Below, piece by piece: positions 7,095 through 15,547 of a stretch of DNA of 35,858 nucleotides (its first letter is position 1; the number at the start of each line of letters is the position of its first letter). Origin of the DNA: UBA7445 sp042096455 (GTDB lineage Bacteria; Verrucomicrobiota; Verrucomicrobiia; Opitutales; Coraliomargaritaceae); the NCBI GenBank assembly GCA_042096455.1, contig JBELLU010000012.1, positions 1 to 35,858 of the forward strand, read 5' to 3'. Below the pieces are notes generated by a model. It was not told the DNA's origin, made no database searches, and worked only from the letters and a program-made list of their open reading frames with translations. The translations under genes were made by a program, and so were the position numbers.

Positions 7095-8204
7095 ATGGCA
7101 AAAAAAACCACCAAGAAAGTTACCAAGAAAACTGCGGTAAAAAAATCCGCACCCAAGAAAACCACACCCAAGAAAACTGCCAAGAAAGCCGTCAAAAAAA
7201 CCGCTGCAAAAAAAGCAGTTAAAAAAGTCGCAAAGAAGACAGTTAAAAAACCCGCCGCCAAAAAAACGGTGAAGAAGGCTCCAGCCAAGAAGACAGTCAA
7301 AAAGGCTCCAACTAAGAAAGCGGTGAAGAAAAAGAAAACCGTCGCCAAGTCTCCCGCCAAGAAAATCGTCAAGAAGGCCGCCGCCAAAAAAAGCCCGGCC
7401 AAAAAGACCAGCGGTAAAACCGGCGATGCCGCCCGCAAAAAACTAGCGCTCAAGAAAGCCTCGGTGGAACGTAGTGAAGCGGTGGGCGATGACACCAAAG
7501 CGGCCCCCACAAGTTTTTCACTCGATGAAGTTGAGGCGGTTATCGCCGCTCGTAAATCTCAGGAAACCGAAGAAGCGGAGCCAAAAGCAACGACCAAGGC
7601 TCCCGCCGCAAAGAAGGCTCCCGCCAAAAAGAAAACCGTTGATCTGGATGCCGTTCCGGTTGAAAAGCGCGTACATGAGGCCGCTTCTCTCGCAGATATT
7701 CTCGGATTCAACCCATCCCAGAAGAAAAAAACCGTTTCAGAGGAGGCCGCTGCGATTCCGCGTAAGTGGAAAAAATACTACAAGCTGCTGGTTGAATTGC
7801 GCCAACACCTTCAGGATGAACTGGACTTGCATACCTCAGACACCCTCATGCATTCCGCGCGTGAGGATGCCGGTGATCTCTCCAATTATGGGAATCATCA
7901 GGCCGATGCGGGAACCGATACCTTCGACCGTGATTTCGCCCTGAGTGTTGTTTCAAGTGAACAGGATGCTCTCTATGAAATTGAACAGGCCATACAGCGC
8001 ATGCTCGATGGCTCCTATGGTGTTTGCGAGCAAACCGGTGAGCCGATCAAAAAGGAGCGCCTCGAAGCGGTGCCCTTCGCCCGTTTCTCACTTGAAGGTC
8101 AGAAAGAGTTCGAGAAAAACAATCGTCGTAAAAACGATCGCGTTGTGGAAGAACTCTTCAGCGATAGCTCGGACGCACCCAAAATAATGTCAGACGACGA
8201 CTGA
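7095..8204 (+). CDS. Histone-H1-like tail fused to a TraR/DksA-type domain
   Basis: A 369-residue two-part protein. Residues 1 to about 130 are almost only Lys, Ala, Pro, Thr and Val in KK-x-(A/P) repeats, like the DNA-binding tails of histone H1 or chlamydial Hc proteins. After a linker (130-225) with two further lysine-rich patches, residues 225-369 resemble the YteA/DksA/TraR group: a helical segment, then LSNYGNHQADAGTDTF, a long helix, and GSYGVC. The C-x2-C-x17-C-x2-C zinc finger is reduced to Cys311, Thr314, Ser332 and Gly335, so zinc is unlikely to bind. Families of this type bind RNA polymerase or respond to stress; the tail suggests nucleic-acid binding. It sits 29 bases after ileS and its TGA overlaps the lspA ATG by one base. 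Confidence 0.85.
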   Translation: MAKKTTKKVTKKTAVKKSAPKKTTPKKTAKKAVKKTAAKKAVKKVAKKTVKKPAAKKTVKKAPAKKTVKKAPTKKAVKKKKTVAKSPAKKIVKKAAAKKSPAKKTSGKTGDAARKKLALKKASVERSEAVGDDTKAAPTSFSLDEVEAVIAARKSQETEEAEPKATTKAPAAKKAPAKKKTVDLDAVPVEKRVHEAASLADILGFNPSQKKKTVSEEAAAIPRKWKKYYKLLVELRQHLQDELDLHTSDTLMHSAREDAGDLSNYGNHQADAGTDTFDRDFALSVVSSEQDALYEIEQAIQRMLDGSYGVCEQTGEPIKKERLEAVPFARFSLEGQKEFEKNNRRKNDRVVEELFSDSSDAPKIMSDDD

Positions 8205-8746
8205 TGTCGGTTGAAATCCATGTTCCCGAGCGGAAGACTTACGGACGATTGCTGTGGACCGCCGCGCTTGTTTTCATTCTGGATCAGGCCAGCAAATTTT
8301 GGATCAGTCAGCGTTTGCCTTTCGGGACCTATCGACCGGAAGAATCAATCACTCTCATTCCAGATTTTTTCTATCTGGTCCACATTGGCAACCGCGGCGC
8401 GGCCTGGGGGATTCTTGAAGGTCAAGGCGTACTGTTATCCATTGCCGCGCTTGCTGCCTTAGCCGCCATTTATTGCTTCCGCAACAGCCTGCAACTTTAT
8501 CAGCACTCCCTGCAATGGATCTTCGGCCTGCTCATTGGCGGCATTCTCGGCAATCTGCTGGATCGCCTCCTGCATGGGCATGTGATTGATTTCTTTGATC
8601 TCCATTTCCCCTTCAGCATTCCCTTCATCCTGGAAGGCGGGCGCTATCCCGCATTCAATATCGCCGACTCAGGAATCGTGATTGGGGTCGGCGCTTACCT
8701 GGTGCTGAGTTTCTTTGAAAAAGAACCCGACGAACTGCAGCGCTAA
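8204..8746 (+). CDS. lspA: Lipoprotein signal peptidase (signal peptidase II)
   Basis: An inner-membrane aspartyl protease that cleaves the signal peptide of prolipoproteins after the lipobox cysteine is diacylated. The 180 residues give four hydrophobic segments. The family motifs are all present: DQASKFWI near residue 27, NRGAAWGIL, then GNLLDRLLHGHVIDFFD with Asp129, and FNIADSGI with Asp155; Asp129 and Asp155 correspond to the catalytic pair. Its start codon overlaps the preceding stop in TGATG, which points to translational coupling. Several predicted lipoproteins in this window (12115, 23800 and 30727) would be its substrates. Confidence 0.96.
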   Translation: MSVEIHVPERKTYGRLLWTAALVFILDQASKFWISQRLPFGTYRPEESITLIPDFFYLVHIGNRGAAWGILEGQGVLLSIAALAALAAIYCFRNSLQLYQHSLQWIFGLLIGGILGNLLDRLLHGHVIDFFDLHFPFSIPFILEGGRYPAFNIADSGIVIGVGAYLVLSFFEKEPDELQR

Positions 8747-8762
8747 GCTTGAGCGCGGGTAA

Positions 8763-9563
8763 TCAGCCCTCGTTACCCGTCCTCATTTCGAAATCGGCAA
8801 TTACGGGGCGGTGATCACTGACGTATGCGCGTAGCACTTTACAGCTCTTGATTTTGAAAGATGGCGGCACAAATATAAAGTCTAGTCCGTGGGTTGGCAT
8901 CAGCGCGGGAAAGGTTTTTCCTCCATTCGGCAGGATTTGATAGGCACAGTGGCCGCTCAGATATCGAACCAGATGGCGCACTGCGTCGCGTTGCTTTGTG
9001 GCTCGACTGTTGAAATCACCGCATACAATCGGCGACAGGAATCCCTCACTTCCGCTTTTTACATGACGCGCCTCTAAAAATTCAATCAAGCGCTCGATTT
9101 GTGTAATACGCCGTTTGCGTGATCGAAAGTCCAGATGCAGATTAACCACCGGCAGAACCTCACCGTGAAATTGAATCTCGGCATACAGAAATCCTTTTTC
9201 GCCGAGAGCGGCATTCCCAAAAGGCTGATTCTCCGCATAGCTAATGGCGTAACGGGACAGGATGGCGTTTCCATAAATCAAGGGCTTACGGCCCTCGCGC
9301 AGATTATTGATGCCCATGTAGCTGTAGCGATACCCCGACGCGGACTTGAGGTATTCCAGAAGGTTGATCCTCTTGTTCCAATGCGAATAGGCATCCACCT
9401 CCTGCAGCGCGATAATGTCCGGAGCTTCCCTTTTGAAAAGATGCGATATCCGCAGAAGATTGCGCTCGATACCCTTAACGCCGTGAAATCCCTGATACGA
9501 GGACAAGCCCCGTCCATGCGCGATGTTTAAGGTCAGGAAACGGATTGGGCGCTGAGCACGCAT
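8763..9563 (-). CDS. Endonuclease/exonuclease/phosphatase-family hydrolase
   Basis: A 266-residue protein of the fold shared by AP endonuclease III, DNase I, sphingomyelinases and inositol phosphatases; these cleave phosphodi- or monoesters with Mg2+. The motifs appear in order: LTLNIAHGRG (Asn13), ALQEVD (Glu55, metal), NLHLDF near 141, GDFNSR (Asp183, Asn185), LDFIFV and SDHRPV (Asp250, His251, catalytic). All core residues are intact, so it should be active. The substrate cannot be told from sequence. No signal peptide is evident, so it is probably cytoplasmic. It ends 16 bases from lspA (convergent) and lies 13 bases after the 255-residue hypothetical gene on the same strand. Confidence 0.87.
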   Translation of the reverse strand: MRAQRPIRFLTLNIAHGRGLSSYQGFHGVKGIERNLLRISHLFKREAPDIIALQEVDAYSHWNKRINLLEYLKSASGYRYSYMGINNLREGRKPLIYGNAILSRYAISYAENQPFGNAALGEKGFLYAEIQFHGEVLPVVNLHLDFRSRKRRITQIERLIEFLEARHVKSGSEGFLSPIVCGDFNSRATKQRDAVRHLVRYLSGHCAYQILPNGGKTFPALMPTHGLDFIFVPPSFKIKSCKVLRAYVSDHRPVIADFEMRTGNEG

Positions 9564-9576
9564 TTGCGGTGCCTAT

Positions 9577-10344
9577 CTAATTATTTTCCTGCATCGACTG
9601 TGTATAATTCGCAATCGATTTAAAGAGACTGTCGGCGAAAGCTGAAACCGTGACCAGAATGAGTTGCAGTTCCTTATTATTGAAAGTGACGTAATCCCCC
9701 TCACGGAAAACTTTCAAATATTCAGTCAACTTGGCTGGCGCCTCGGCTTGCGCTTCTTTTTCCGCCGGAACCGTTACCGCTTTGAATTCCAGACTCAATT
9801 CGCCATTTTCATCCAGGTGCGCGGACCCGACCTTACCGCCACTTTCAACCAAAGCCTGAAGGCAGAATCCCAAGGAAGTAATGGTGTCCTCCAGTTCGCA
9901 CCGGATCGAATAATTCTCCTCCAGAAGATTAAACTTCTGATCGAAACGAGCCTCGCAGAAGGCTTTTTGCAGGGCTTCCGCAGCTTGTTGTCTTTCACTC
10001 GCCAATTCCGGTTTGCCCTCTGTGCATTTCACCATCGCCAAAAAGAAATGGGCATTGTGCATCACGCTCACCGCAAGGTTCAGCGCGTCGTTAACCAATT
10101 GCTTTAGGAGTAAATCGTGCGCGTAGGCTTGCGTCTGTTCGAAATTTTGATGCTGAGCCGGGACGGGCATAATCCGTGGCGCATGCGCTATTTGCTTATA
10201 GCTTGCTTCCGTGACCGTTTCCCGCGAAGCGAGGTTAAAAGCGAGCATGTCAAAATGACGCTGCATCCCGCTCATAAAATTCTGTGCTAGCTGCTGCAGG
10301 TTGATCTCCCGTTTGCCGCCCTGATTGTTGTTATTTTGGATCAT
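9577..10344 (-). CDS. Hypothetical protein, 255 residues
   Basis: I do not recognise this protein. It begins with a polar Asn-rich stretch (MIQNNNNQGG) and is otherwise soluble and mainly alpha-helical. No signal peptide or membrane segment is evident. Residues 85-130 look like paired amphipathic helices, and the last 30 residues (LILVTVSAFADSLFKSIANY) form a moderately hydrophobic helix. Two cysteines lie in the middle (near 148 and 159). It sits just upstream of the phosphatase-fold gene on the same strand, suggesting co-transcription, and is divergent from cardiolipin synthase. Coding character is good across its full length, and no overlapping frame competes. Confidence 0.72.
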   Translation of the reverse strand: MIQNNNNQGGKREINLQQLAQNFMSGMQRHFDMLAFNLASRETVTEASYKQIAHAPRIMPVPAQHQNFEQTQAYAHDLLLKQLVNDALNLAVSVMHNAHFFLAMVKCTEGKPELASERQQAAEALQKAFCEARFDQKFNLLEENYSIRCELEDTITSLGFCLQALVESGGKVGSAHLDENGELSLEFKAVTVPAEKEAQAEAPAKLTEYLKVFREGDYVTFNNKELQLILVTVSAFADSLFKSIANYTQSMQENN

Positions 10345-10470
10345 TTTGTTAATTCTAAGAATACAGTATAAGTTAAGGGCCTATCTTGGACTGAGACAAC
10401 CGGTAATGGTTCAGTTTTAAAATAAAGTTGGCATATTGAACTATAAAATATATTTTTACGCTTAGGGTGT

Positions 10471-11874
10471 ATGATTGAAATTCTTAGTAATGGGGCGCAA
10501 CTGATCCTTACCCATGCCACCGCGGTTTTGGGCTTCATCTTGGCGCTTCTCGTTATCAGTCGGGCCTTCAGGGAAAAGAGGAGGCCGGGTAATTTCTTCG
10601 CCTGGTTCTTTTTCGTGCTTTCTGTTCCGCTCATCGCCGGTCCATTATATTTGATCTTCGGAGGGCGAAAGAGCCGAAAAACCACCCAAATCAAACGCCG
10701 GGTGACCAAGGAGGCGCTCGCCCTGAGCGGGTCCGGCACCCAAGACTCCGAGGCAGTCGCCATCAATAAAACAGCCGGTAACGAGGTAACGCTATTGCCC
10801 GACGGCGAAGCCTTCTACGAACGCATCTGTCACGAAATCAAGGAGGCAAAAACTGCGATCCATATTGCAACCTACATCTTTGGGAAAGACGCGCCTGCCG
10901 CACAGATAGCTGAACTTCTGGCCCAGCAAGCCCGCAAGGGACTCAAGGTTCGTCTCCTGCTGGACTCCCTTGGATGCTGGAACACCACCCGTGGATTGCG
11001 TCACCACTTACGCAGTGCGGGGGTCGAGGTGGCGATGTTCATGCCGGTCATCCCCTTTCAAACGCATTCCAATGCCAATCTACGCAATCACCGCAAGCTG
11101 GCAATTTTTGACCACCGCCGCGCCTTGGTGGGCGGGCACAATATCGACCGGCGCTTCATCGGGGATAAGTTTGATCCGGCTCGCTTCGTTGACCTGAGTG
11201 TCGCGATTACCGGTCCCGCGGTAGCCCATCTCAGTCGAACCTTTATTGCAGACTGGGCCTTTGCCACACGGCGCAATCCGGCGGCATTCAAGCCGACCCT
11301 TGAATTCCAGCCAAAGGAACAGGGAAAGAGCGCAATCAATGTCATTGCCAGCGGACCCGATGTTCCCAATGACCCGCTATGGGAGCAGATACTCCTCCTT
11401 ATAAATACATTTAAAGAACAACTGACGATTATCACCCCCTATTTCATCCCGGATGAAGTGATCTTTCAGTCCTTGATCGTCCAGGCGCGAAGCAAGAAGC
11501 AAATCCGCTTAATCCTTCCTCTGCGGTCGAATCATACCATTACTGACATCGCGCGTCATAATTACCTTCAATTGCTTCATGAGGCGGGGGTTGAAATTCG
11601 CTTTTTCACCGAGCGAATGCTGCATGCGAAACTCATCATTGCCGATGAAAGCCACGCCCTCCTGGGATCCGCCAATATTGATATGCGGTCCCTCTTCCTC
11701 AATTTTGAAATCGGGTTGCTCCACCACGCGAAATCCGACATCACCGCCCTGACTTCATGGGCTGATTCCATAAATGCAAAGAGTATTGATTATGAGGCAG
11801 CCATAAAAGAAAAGGGCTTTCTCCCCAACCGAGCCGCGGCTTGTTTTGTGCGCCTGATCGAGCCACTTTTGTAG
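10471..11874 (+). CDS. cls: Cardiolipin synthase (phospholipase D family)
   Basis: A membrane enzyme that joins two phosphatidylglycerol molecules into cardiolipin. The 467 residues start with two hydrophobic segments (about 11-31 and 42-64) and the PLYLIFGG turn typical of ClsA-like proteins. Two phospholipase D HKD motifs follow: HRKLAIFD (207-214) with GGHNID behind it, and HAKLIIAD (385-392) with GSANID. Both catalytic His/Lys pairs are intact. Codon use matches the neighbours. It starts at the ATG after AGGGTGT, a weak ribosome binding site, and is divergent from the 255-residue hypothetical. Other PLD-superfamily activities cannot be fully excluded, but the N-terminal membrane part strongly favours cardiolipin synthase. 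Confidence 0.93.
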   Translation: MIEILSNGAQLILTHATAVLGFILALLVISRAFREKRRPGNFFAWFFFVLSVPLIAGPLYLIFGGRKSRKTTQIKRRVTKEALALSGSGTQDSEAVAINKTAGNEVTLLPDGEAFYERICHEIKEAKTAIHIATYIFGKDAPAAQIAELLAQQARKGLKVRLLLDSLGCWNTTRGLRHHLRSAGVEVAMFMPVIPFQTHSNANLRNHRKLAIFDHRRALVGGHNIDRRFIGDKFDPARFVDLSVAITGPAVAHLSRTFIADWAFATRRNPAAFKPTLEFQPKEQGKSAINVIASGPDVPNDPLWEQILLLINTFKEQLTIITPYFIPDEVIFQSLIVQARSKKQIRLILPLRSNHTITDIARHNYLQLLHEAGVEIRFFTERMLHAKLIIADESHALLGSANIDMRSLFLNFEIGLLHHAKSDITALTSWADSINAKSIDYEAAIKEKGFLPNRAAACFVRLIEPLL

Positions 11875-11887
11875 ACGGGGAGGGGTT

Positions 11888-12055
11888 GGTGCTCTGCGTT
11901 TTATGGTTTAACGCGGAGGAGCTCTGGAACGCTGTGTTTTATATTTTAACGCGGAGGAGCGGAGGATCAGAGGTGCTCTGGTGCTCTGCGTTTTATGGTT
12001 TAACGCGGAGGAGCGGAGGATCAGAGGGGCGATGGAACGCTGTGTTTATATTTTT
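11888..12055. repeat. Imperfect tandem repeat, about 54-base period
   Basis: Between cls and oppA lie about three and a half units starting near 11888, 11926, 11980 and 12034. The 34 bases 11888-11921 recur exactly at 11980-12013. The core TTTAACGCGGAGGAGCGGAGG with ATCAGAGG recurs at 11945-11973 and 11999-12027, and GGAACGCTGTGTTT occurs at 11926 and 12034. The first unit lacks about 16 bases. Units are built from GGAG/GCGGAG-like heptamers, as in dispersed intergenic repeats of many bacteria. A 75-codon frame crosses the block, but its peptide is only translated repeat, so I do not call a gene. The rest of 11875-12114 shows nothing clear. Confidence 0.85.
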
Positions 12056-12114
12056 GACTCATTATTAGCTGGAAGCGGTATCACGCATACTTGCATTTCC
12101 CGGATGACCGATAA

Positions 12115-13743
12115 ATGCTCTGTCGCGTGTTTTCTTGTCGCCGAATCCTAAAATGTATTAGCTATCTATTGCTGGTGGCTGTGTGTGCGTGCTCCAAGCA
12201 TCAAACCAATGTCGAGCGCGGGAATGAGAACGGGGAACTCTATTTGGGAATCGGAGCTGAACCCGCCGCTCTGGACCCACACCTGACGACCGGCCTCACC
12301 GAGTATTCCGTGATGCTCGCGCTACTCGAGGGACTGACCACCCTCAATCCCGAGACCATGGCAGTCGAGGCAGGCGTGGCACGCTCATGGACTGTATCGG
12401 ATGACCGTTTACGCTATACCTTTTATTTTGACCCCGAGGCTCGCTGGTCAAACGGGGATCGTGTAACGCCCCAGGATTTCATCTTTTCCTTTGAACGTAT
12501 CCTATCACCTGCCCTCGGCGCTCCGTATGCCTACATGCTCTATCCAATGCGCGGCGCGGAAGCCTTTCACCGCAGGCAGAACTCTGATTTTGCAAGCGTC
12601 GGAGTGAGCGCGCCGGATGCGCACACCCTCGTCGTTGAGCTGGAGTCCCCCACTCCTTATTTCCTCAGTATGCTCGCTCACAATACCTGGTGGCCGGTGC
12701 ATCCCCCCACCATTCTGGCGCACGGCGGCATGACCGATCGCATTTCAAAGTGGACCAAGCCCGGGAATTTCGTCGGCAATGGCCCCTTCATTCTCAAACG
12801 CTGGCGTTTGAATAATGGGATTCATGCGGTGCGCAATCCGCACTACCGCGAGCATTCAAAAGTAGCGCTCAACGGTCTCCATTTCTTACCCATCGCAGTG
12901 CAGAGCGAGGAACGCGCCTTTCGCGCCGGCCATCTCCATCTCACCAGTTCAGTGCCCATACACCGCATTGATTGGTATCGGGAAAACCAGCCGGAACGAC
13001 TCAGATTCGATACGGCGCTCGGGGTCTATTATTATATGCTCAACACCGAGCGGCGCCCCCTCAATGAACCAAAAGTCCGACAAGCCCTCGCGTATGCGAT
13101 TGACCGGGCGCAATTGACCGAACACGTCCTGAAAGCAGGGCAAAAACCGGCCTTTCACTTTACCCCGCCCAACACCGGCGGCTATCATGCGAGGGCCCGC
13201 CTGCCCTTTGATCCCGACCTTGCGCGCCAACGTCTGACGGAAGCCGGCTACCCCGGAGGCAAGGGTTTCCCCAAGCTGCAACTGCTCTTCAACACCAGCG
13301 AATCGCACCGCACCCTCGCAGTCGCCATTCAGGCGATGTGGAAAAAGGAACTCGGCATCGAAATCGAGTTGCACAATCAAGAATGGAAAGCCTACCTCGC
13401 CACCCGCCAAAGCGGTGACTTCGACATCCTGCGCGCAGCATGGTATGGTGATTACGACGATCCCAACACCTTCCTGAGCCTCGGGGAGAGCGACAACGGC
13501 AACAACCACACCAATTGGCATGATCCGCGTTATGACGCTCTCATTGCGCAAGCAGCACGAGAGACCAATCCCGAGGCACGTCATGCCTTGTTTCAAGAAG
13601 CAGAGGAAATCCTGATCGATGCGCTGCCGGTGATTCCCATTTATTTTTATGTGACCAGTCGCTTGATTCATCCCTCCGTCAAGGGCTGGTACCCGAGCAT
13701 TCTTGACAACCATCCCTATCAGGCCGTGCGTCTCGAACCTTAA
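12115..13743 (+). CDS. oppA: Oligopeptide ABC transporter substrate-binding lipoprotein (OppA-like)
   Basis: The extracytoplasmic receptor of a peptide importer. The 542 residues match OppA and other SBP_bac_5 proteins. The N-terminus has a basic region, a hydrophobic run and a lipobox-like VCAC with Cys26, so it is probably a lipoprotein. Family segments follow: GIGAEPAALDPHLTTGLTEY, LLEGLTTLNPETM, ARSWTVSDDRLRYTFYF, RWSNGDRVTPQDFIFSFERI, NGPFILKRW, and near the C-terminus WYGDYDDPNTFL and PVIPIYFYVTSRLIHP. The gene ends 2 bases before oppB. The family also binds nickel, murein peptides and other ligands, so the peptide specificity is inferred. The start has no strong ribosome binding site. 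Confidence 0.92.
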   Translation: MLCRVFSCRRILKCISYLLLVAVCACSKHQTNVERGNENGELYLGIGAEPAALDPHLTTGLTEYSVMLALLEGLTTLNPETMAVEAGVARSWTVSDDRLRYTFYFDPEARWSNGDRVTPQDFIFSFERILSPALGAPYAYMLYPMRGAEAFHRRQNSDFASVGVSAPDAHTLVVELESPTPYFLSMLAHNTWWPVHPPTILAHGGMTDRISKWTKPGNFVGNGPFILKRWRLNNGIHAVRNPHYREHSKVALNGLHFLPIAVQSEERAFRAGHLHLTSSVPIHRIDWYRENQPERLRFDTALGVYYYMLNTERRPLNEPKVRQALAYAIDRAQLTEHVLKAGQKPAFHFTPPNTGGYHARARLPFDPDLARQRLTEAGYPGGKGFPKLQLLFNTSESHRTLAVAIQAMWKKELGIEIELHNQEWKAYLATRQSGDFDILRAAWYGDYDDPNTFLSLGESDNGNNHTNWHDPRYDALIAQAARETNPEARHALFQEAEEILIDALPVIPIYFYVTSRLIHPSVKGWYPSILDNHPYQAVRLEP

Positions 13744-13745
13744 AA

Positions 13746-14663
13746 ATGTTATCCCTGATCGCAAGACGCCTGCTGCAGGCAATCCCCACGCTCTGGATTA
13801 TCGCCACCGCGACCTTTGTGCTGCTGCGTCTAGCCCCGGGCGGCCCCTTTGATTCTGAAAAACCGGTGTCTGATGAAATCAAACTACAAATCGAGGCGCA
13901 CTACGGTCTGGACGATCCGCTTCACGTCCAATACCTCCATTATCTGGGCAATCTATTGCGTGGCGACCTTGGGCCGTCCTATCAATACGCAGGTTGGGAG
14001 GTTCAGGAAGTTATTGCGCAGGCCTTTCCGGTCTCGCTTGAACTGGGTCTTTGGGCATTGCTGATCGCCCTTGCAATCGGGATCCCGCTCGGCGTTTTGG
14101 CAGCCCTGCGGCACAATCAGGCCGCTGAATCCGTCTTAATGGCAATCGCCACCCTAGGGATCTGCCTGCCCTCATTCGTCATCGGCCCCATCCTGATCCT
14201 CGCCTTTGCCCTGACTCTGGATTGGTTCAATCCCCTTGGGTGGAATTTTTCCAGTGATCGCATTCTGCCCGCCCTAACCCTCGGGCTCATGTATGCCGCC
14301 TACATCGCGCGCCTCGCCCGGGGCGGCATGTTAGAAGTTTTACAAAACGACTGGATTCGCAGCGCCCGCGCAAAGGGACTGTCTGCCTGGACCGTGATCC
14401 GGCGTCATGCCATGCGTTCAGCGATGCAACCGGTGATCTCATTTCTCGGACCTGCGGCGGCGGGACTCATCAGTGGTTCCTTCGTGGTTGAGACGCTATT
14501 CTTCATTCCGGGTCTGGGACCGTTTTTTGTAAATGCCGCGCTCAATCGCGACTATACTCTCGTGATGGGAACGGTGCTCTTTTACGCCGTCCTGATCATC
14601 AGCTTTAACCTAATCGTGGATCTTATCCAGATGTGGCTGCAGCCACGCTCCCGACATGACTGA
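13746..14663 (+). CDS. oppB: Peptide ABC transporter permease (OppB-like)
   Basis: One of the two membrane subunits of the peptide importer. The 305 residues form about six transmembrane helices. The N-terminus (RRLLQAIPTLWIIATATFVLLRLAPGG-like) is the DppB/OppB signature, and the cytoplasmic EAA loop appears as IRSARAKGLSAWTVIRRHAM, which would contact the ATPase. It ends with the typical LNRDYTLVMG segment. It starts 2 bases after oppA and overlaps oppC by 8 bases, so the three genes form one operon. Confidence 0.95.
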   Translation: MLSLIARRLLQAIPTLWIIATATFVLLRLAPGGPFDSEKPVSDEIKLQIEAHYGLDDPLHVQYLHYLGNLLRGDLGPSYQYAGWEVQEVIAQAFPVSLELGLWALLIALAIGIPLGVLAALRHNQAAESVLMAIATLGICLPSFVIGPILILAFALTLDWFNPLGWNFSSDRILPALTLGLMYAAYIARLARGGMLEVLQNDWIRSARAKGLSAWTVIRRHAMRSAMQPVISFLGPAAAGLISGSFVVETLFFIPGLGPFFVNAALNRDYTLVMGTVLFYAVLIISFNLIVDLIQMWLQPRSRHD

Positions 14664-15546
14664 GGAAAAACGAGAACAAAAGGTGCTGAGCTGCATCCAA
14701 CAATCCCCCGGCCGGGTTGCCTGGGGACGCCTTTGCCGCAACCGCATGGCGCGTCTTGGCGGCTTCCTTTTTCTCGCGATTTTCACGGCCTGTCTGATCG
14801 GGCCGCTTTTGAGCAGCCAGGATTTCGCAACACAGGATTTGGCACGCGGTGCCGAGCCACCTTCATGGGAACATTGGCTGGGCACGGATGAATTGGGGCG
14901 GGATCTCCTGGAGCGCGTCCTGACCGGCGGGCGTATCTCAATCGGGGTGGGATTTGCAGCCACCTTTGTCGCACTGCTCATTGGCGTTAGCTACGGAGCA
15001 ATCGCGGGTTACTGTGGTCGTCGAATCGATACGCTCATGATGCGCTTTGTAGATGTGGTTTATGCCCTCCCTTTTACGATGCTGGTGGTGGTCCTCACCG
15101 TTACTTTTGATCGAAAAAGCATCTTCTTGATTTTCCTCGCGATCGGTGCAGTTGAATGGCTTACGATGGCGCGAATCGTGCGTGCGCAAGCGAGGAACCT
15201 GCGGACCTTGAGCTATGTCGAAGCGGCACGTGCAAGCGGAGCAAGCCACTGGCGAATTTTGCGTGATCATTTACTGCCGAATCTGCTCGGTGCGGTCATC
15301 GTCTACGGCACCCTTACCATACCCGCTGTAATTTTACTTGAGTCGATTCTCAGTTTCCTGGGGCTTGGAGTGCAGCCGCCTCACAGTTCATGGGGCACCT
15401 TAATCAACGAGGGGGCTGACAAACTCGATATTTACCCATGGTTGCTCATCGGACCCGCCGTCCTTTTCTCGCTTACAATCTTCTCCCTGAATTTTTTGGG
15501 TGATGGCTTACGCGACGCCCTCGACCCCCGCGAAACGCATCGCTAA
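14656..15546 (+). CDS. oppC: Peptide ABC transporter permease (OppC-like)
   Basis: The second membrane subunit of the peptide importer, 296 residues. An N-terminal cytoplasmic stretch leads to the first helix (LGGFLFLAIFTACLIGPLL). Then comes the OppC/DppC signature HWLGTDELGRDLLERVLTGG, and later the EAA loop as ARASGASHWRILRDHLLPN. It ends with FSLNFLGDGLRDALDPRE, as in DppC/OppC. No oppD/oppF ATPase genes follow: the next gene is on the other strand and its stop lies 1 base beyond this one, so the transporter must borrow ATPases encoded elsewhere. Confidence 0.95.
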   Translation: MTEEKREQKVLSCIQQSPGRVAWGRLCRNRMARLGGFLFLAIFTACLIGPLLSSQDFATQDLARGAEPPSWEHWLGTDELGRDLLERVLTGGRISIGVGFAATFVALLIGVSYGAIAGYCGRRIDTLMMRFVDVVYALPFTMLVVVLTVTFDRKSIFLIFLAIGAVEWLTMARIVRAQARNLRTLSYVEAARASGASHWRILRDHLLPNLLGAVIVYGTLTIPAVILLESILSFLGLGVQPPHSSWGTLINEGADKLDIYPWLLIGPAVLFSLTIFSLNFLGDGLRDALDPRETHR

Positions 15547-15547
15547 A

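Noticed and set aside
7049..7510. A 153-codon minus-strand frame over the lysine-rich region
   Set aside because: Antisense of the AAG/AAA-rich repeats gives an artificial Phe/Leu/Val peptide that looks like a membrane protein.
10428..10454. Promoter-like TTGGCA and TATATT before cls
   Set aside because: Spacing is only 15 bases and the region is AT-rich, so chance matches are likely.
11841..12068. A 75-codon frame across the tandem repeat
   Set aside because: It is open only because the repeat period is a multiple of three; it starts inside cls and its peptide is just the translated repeat.
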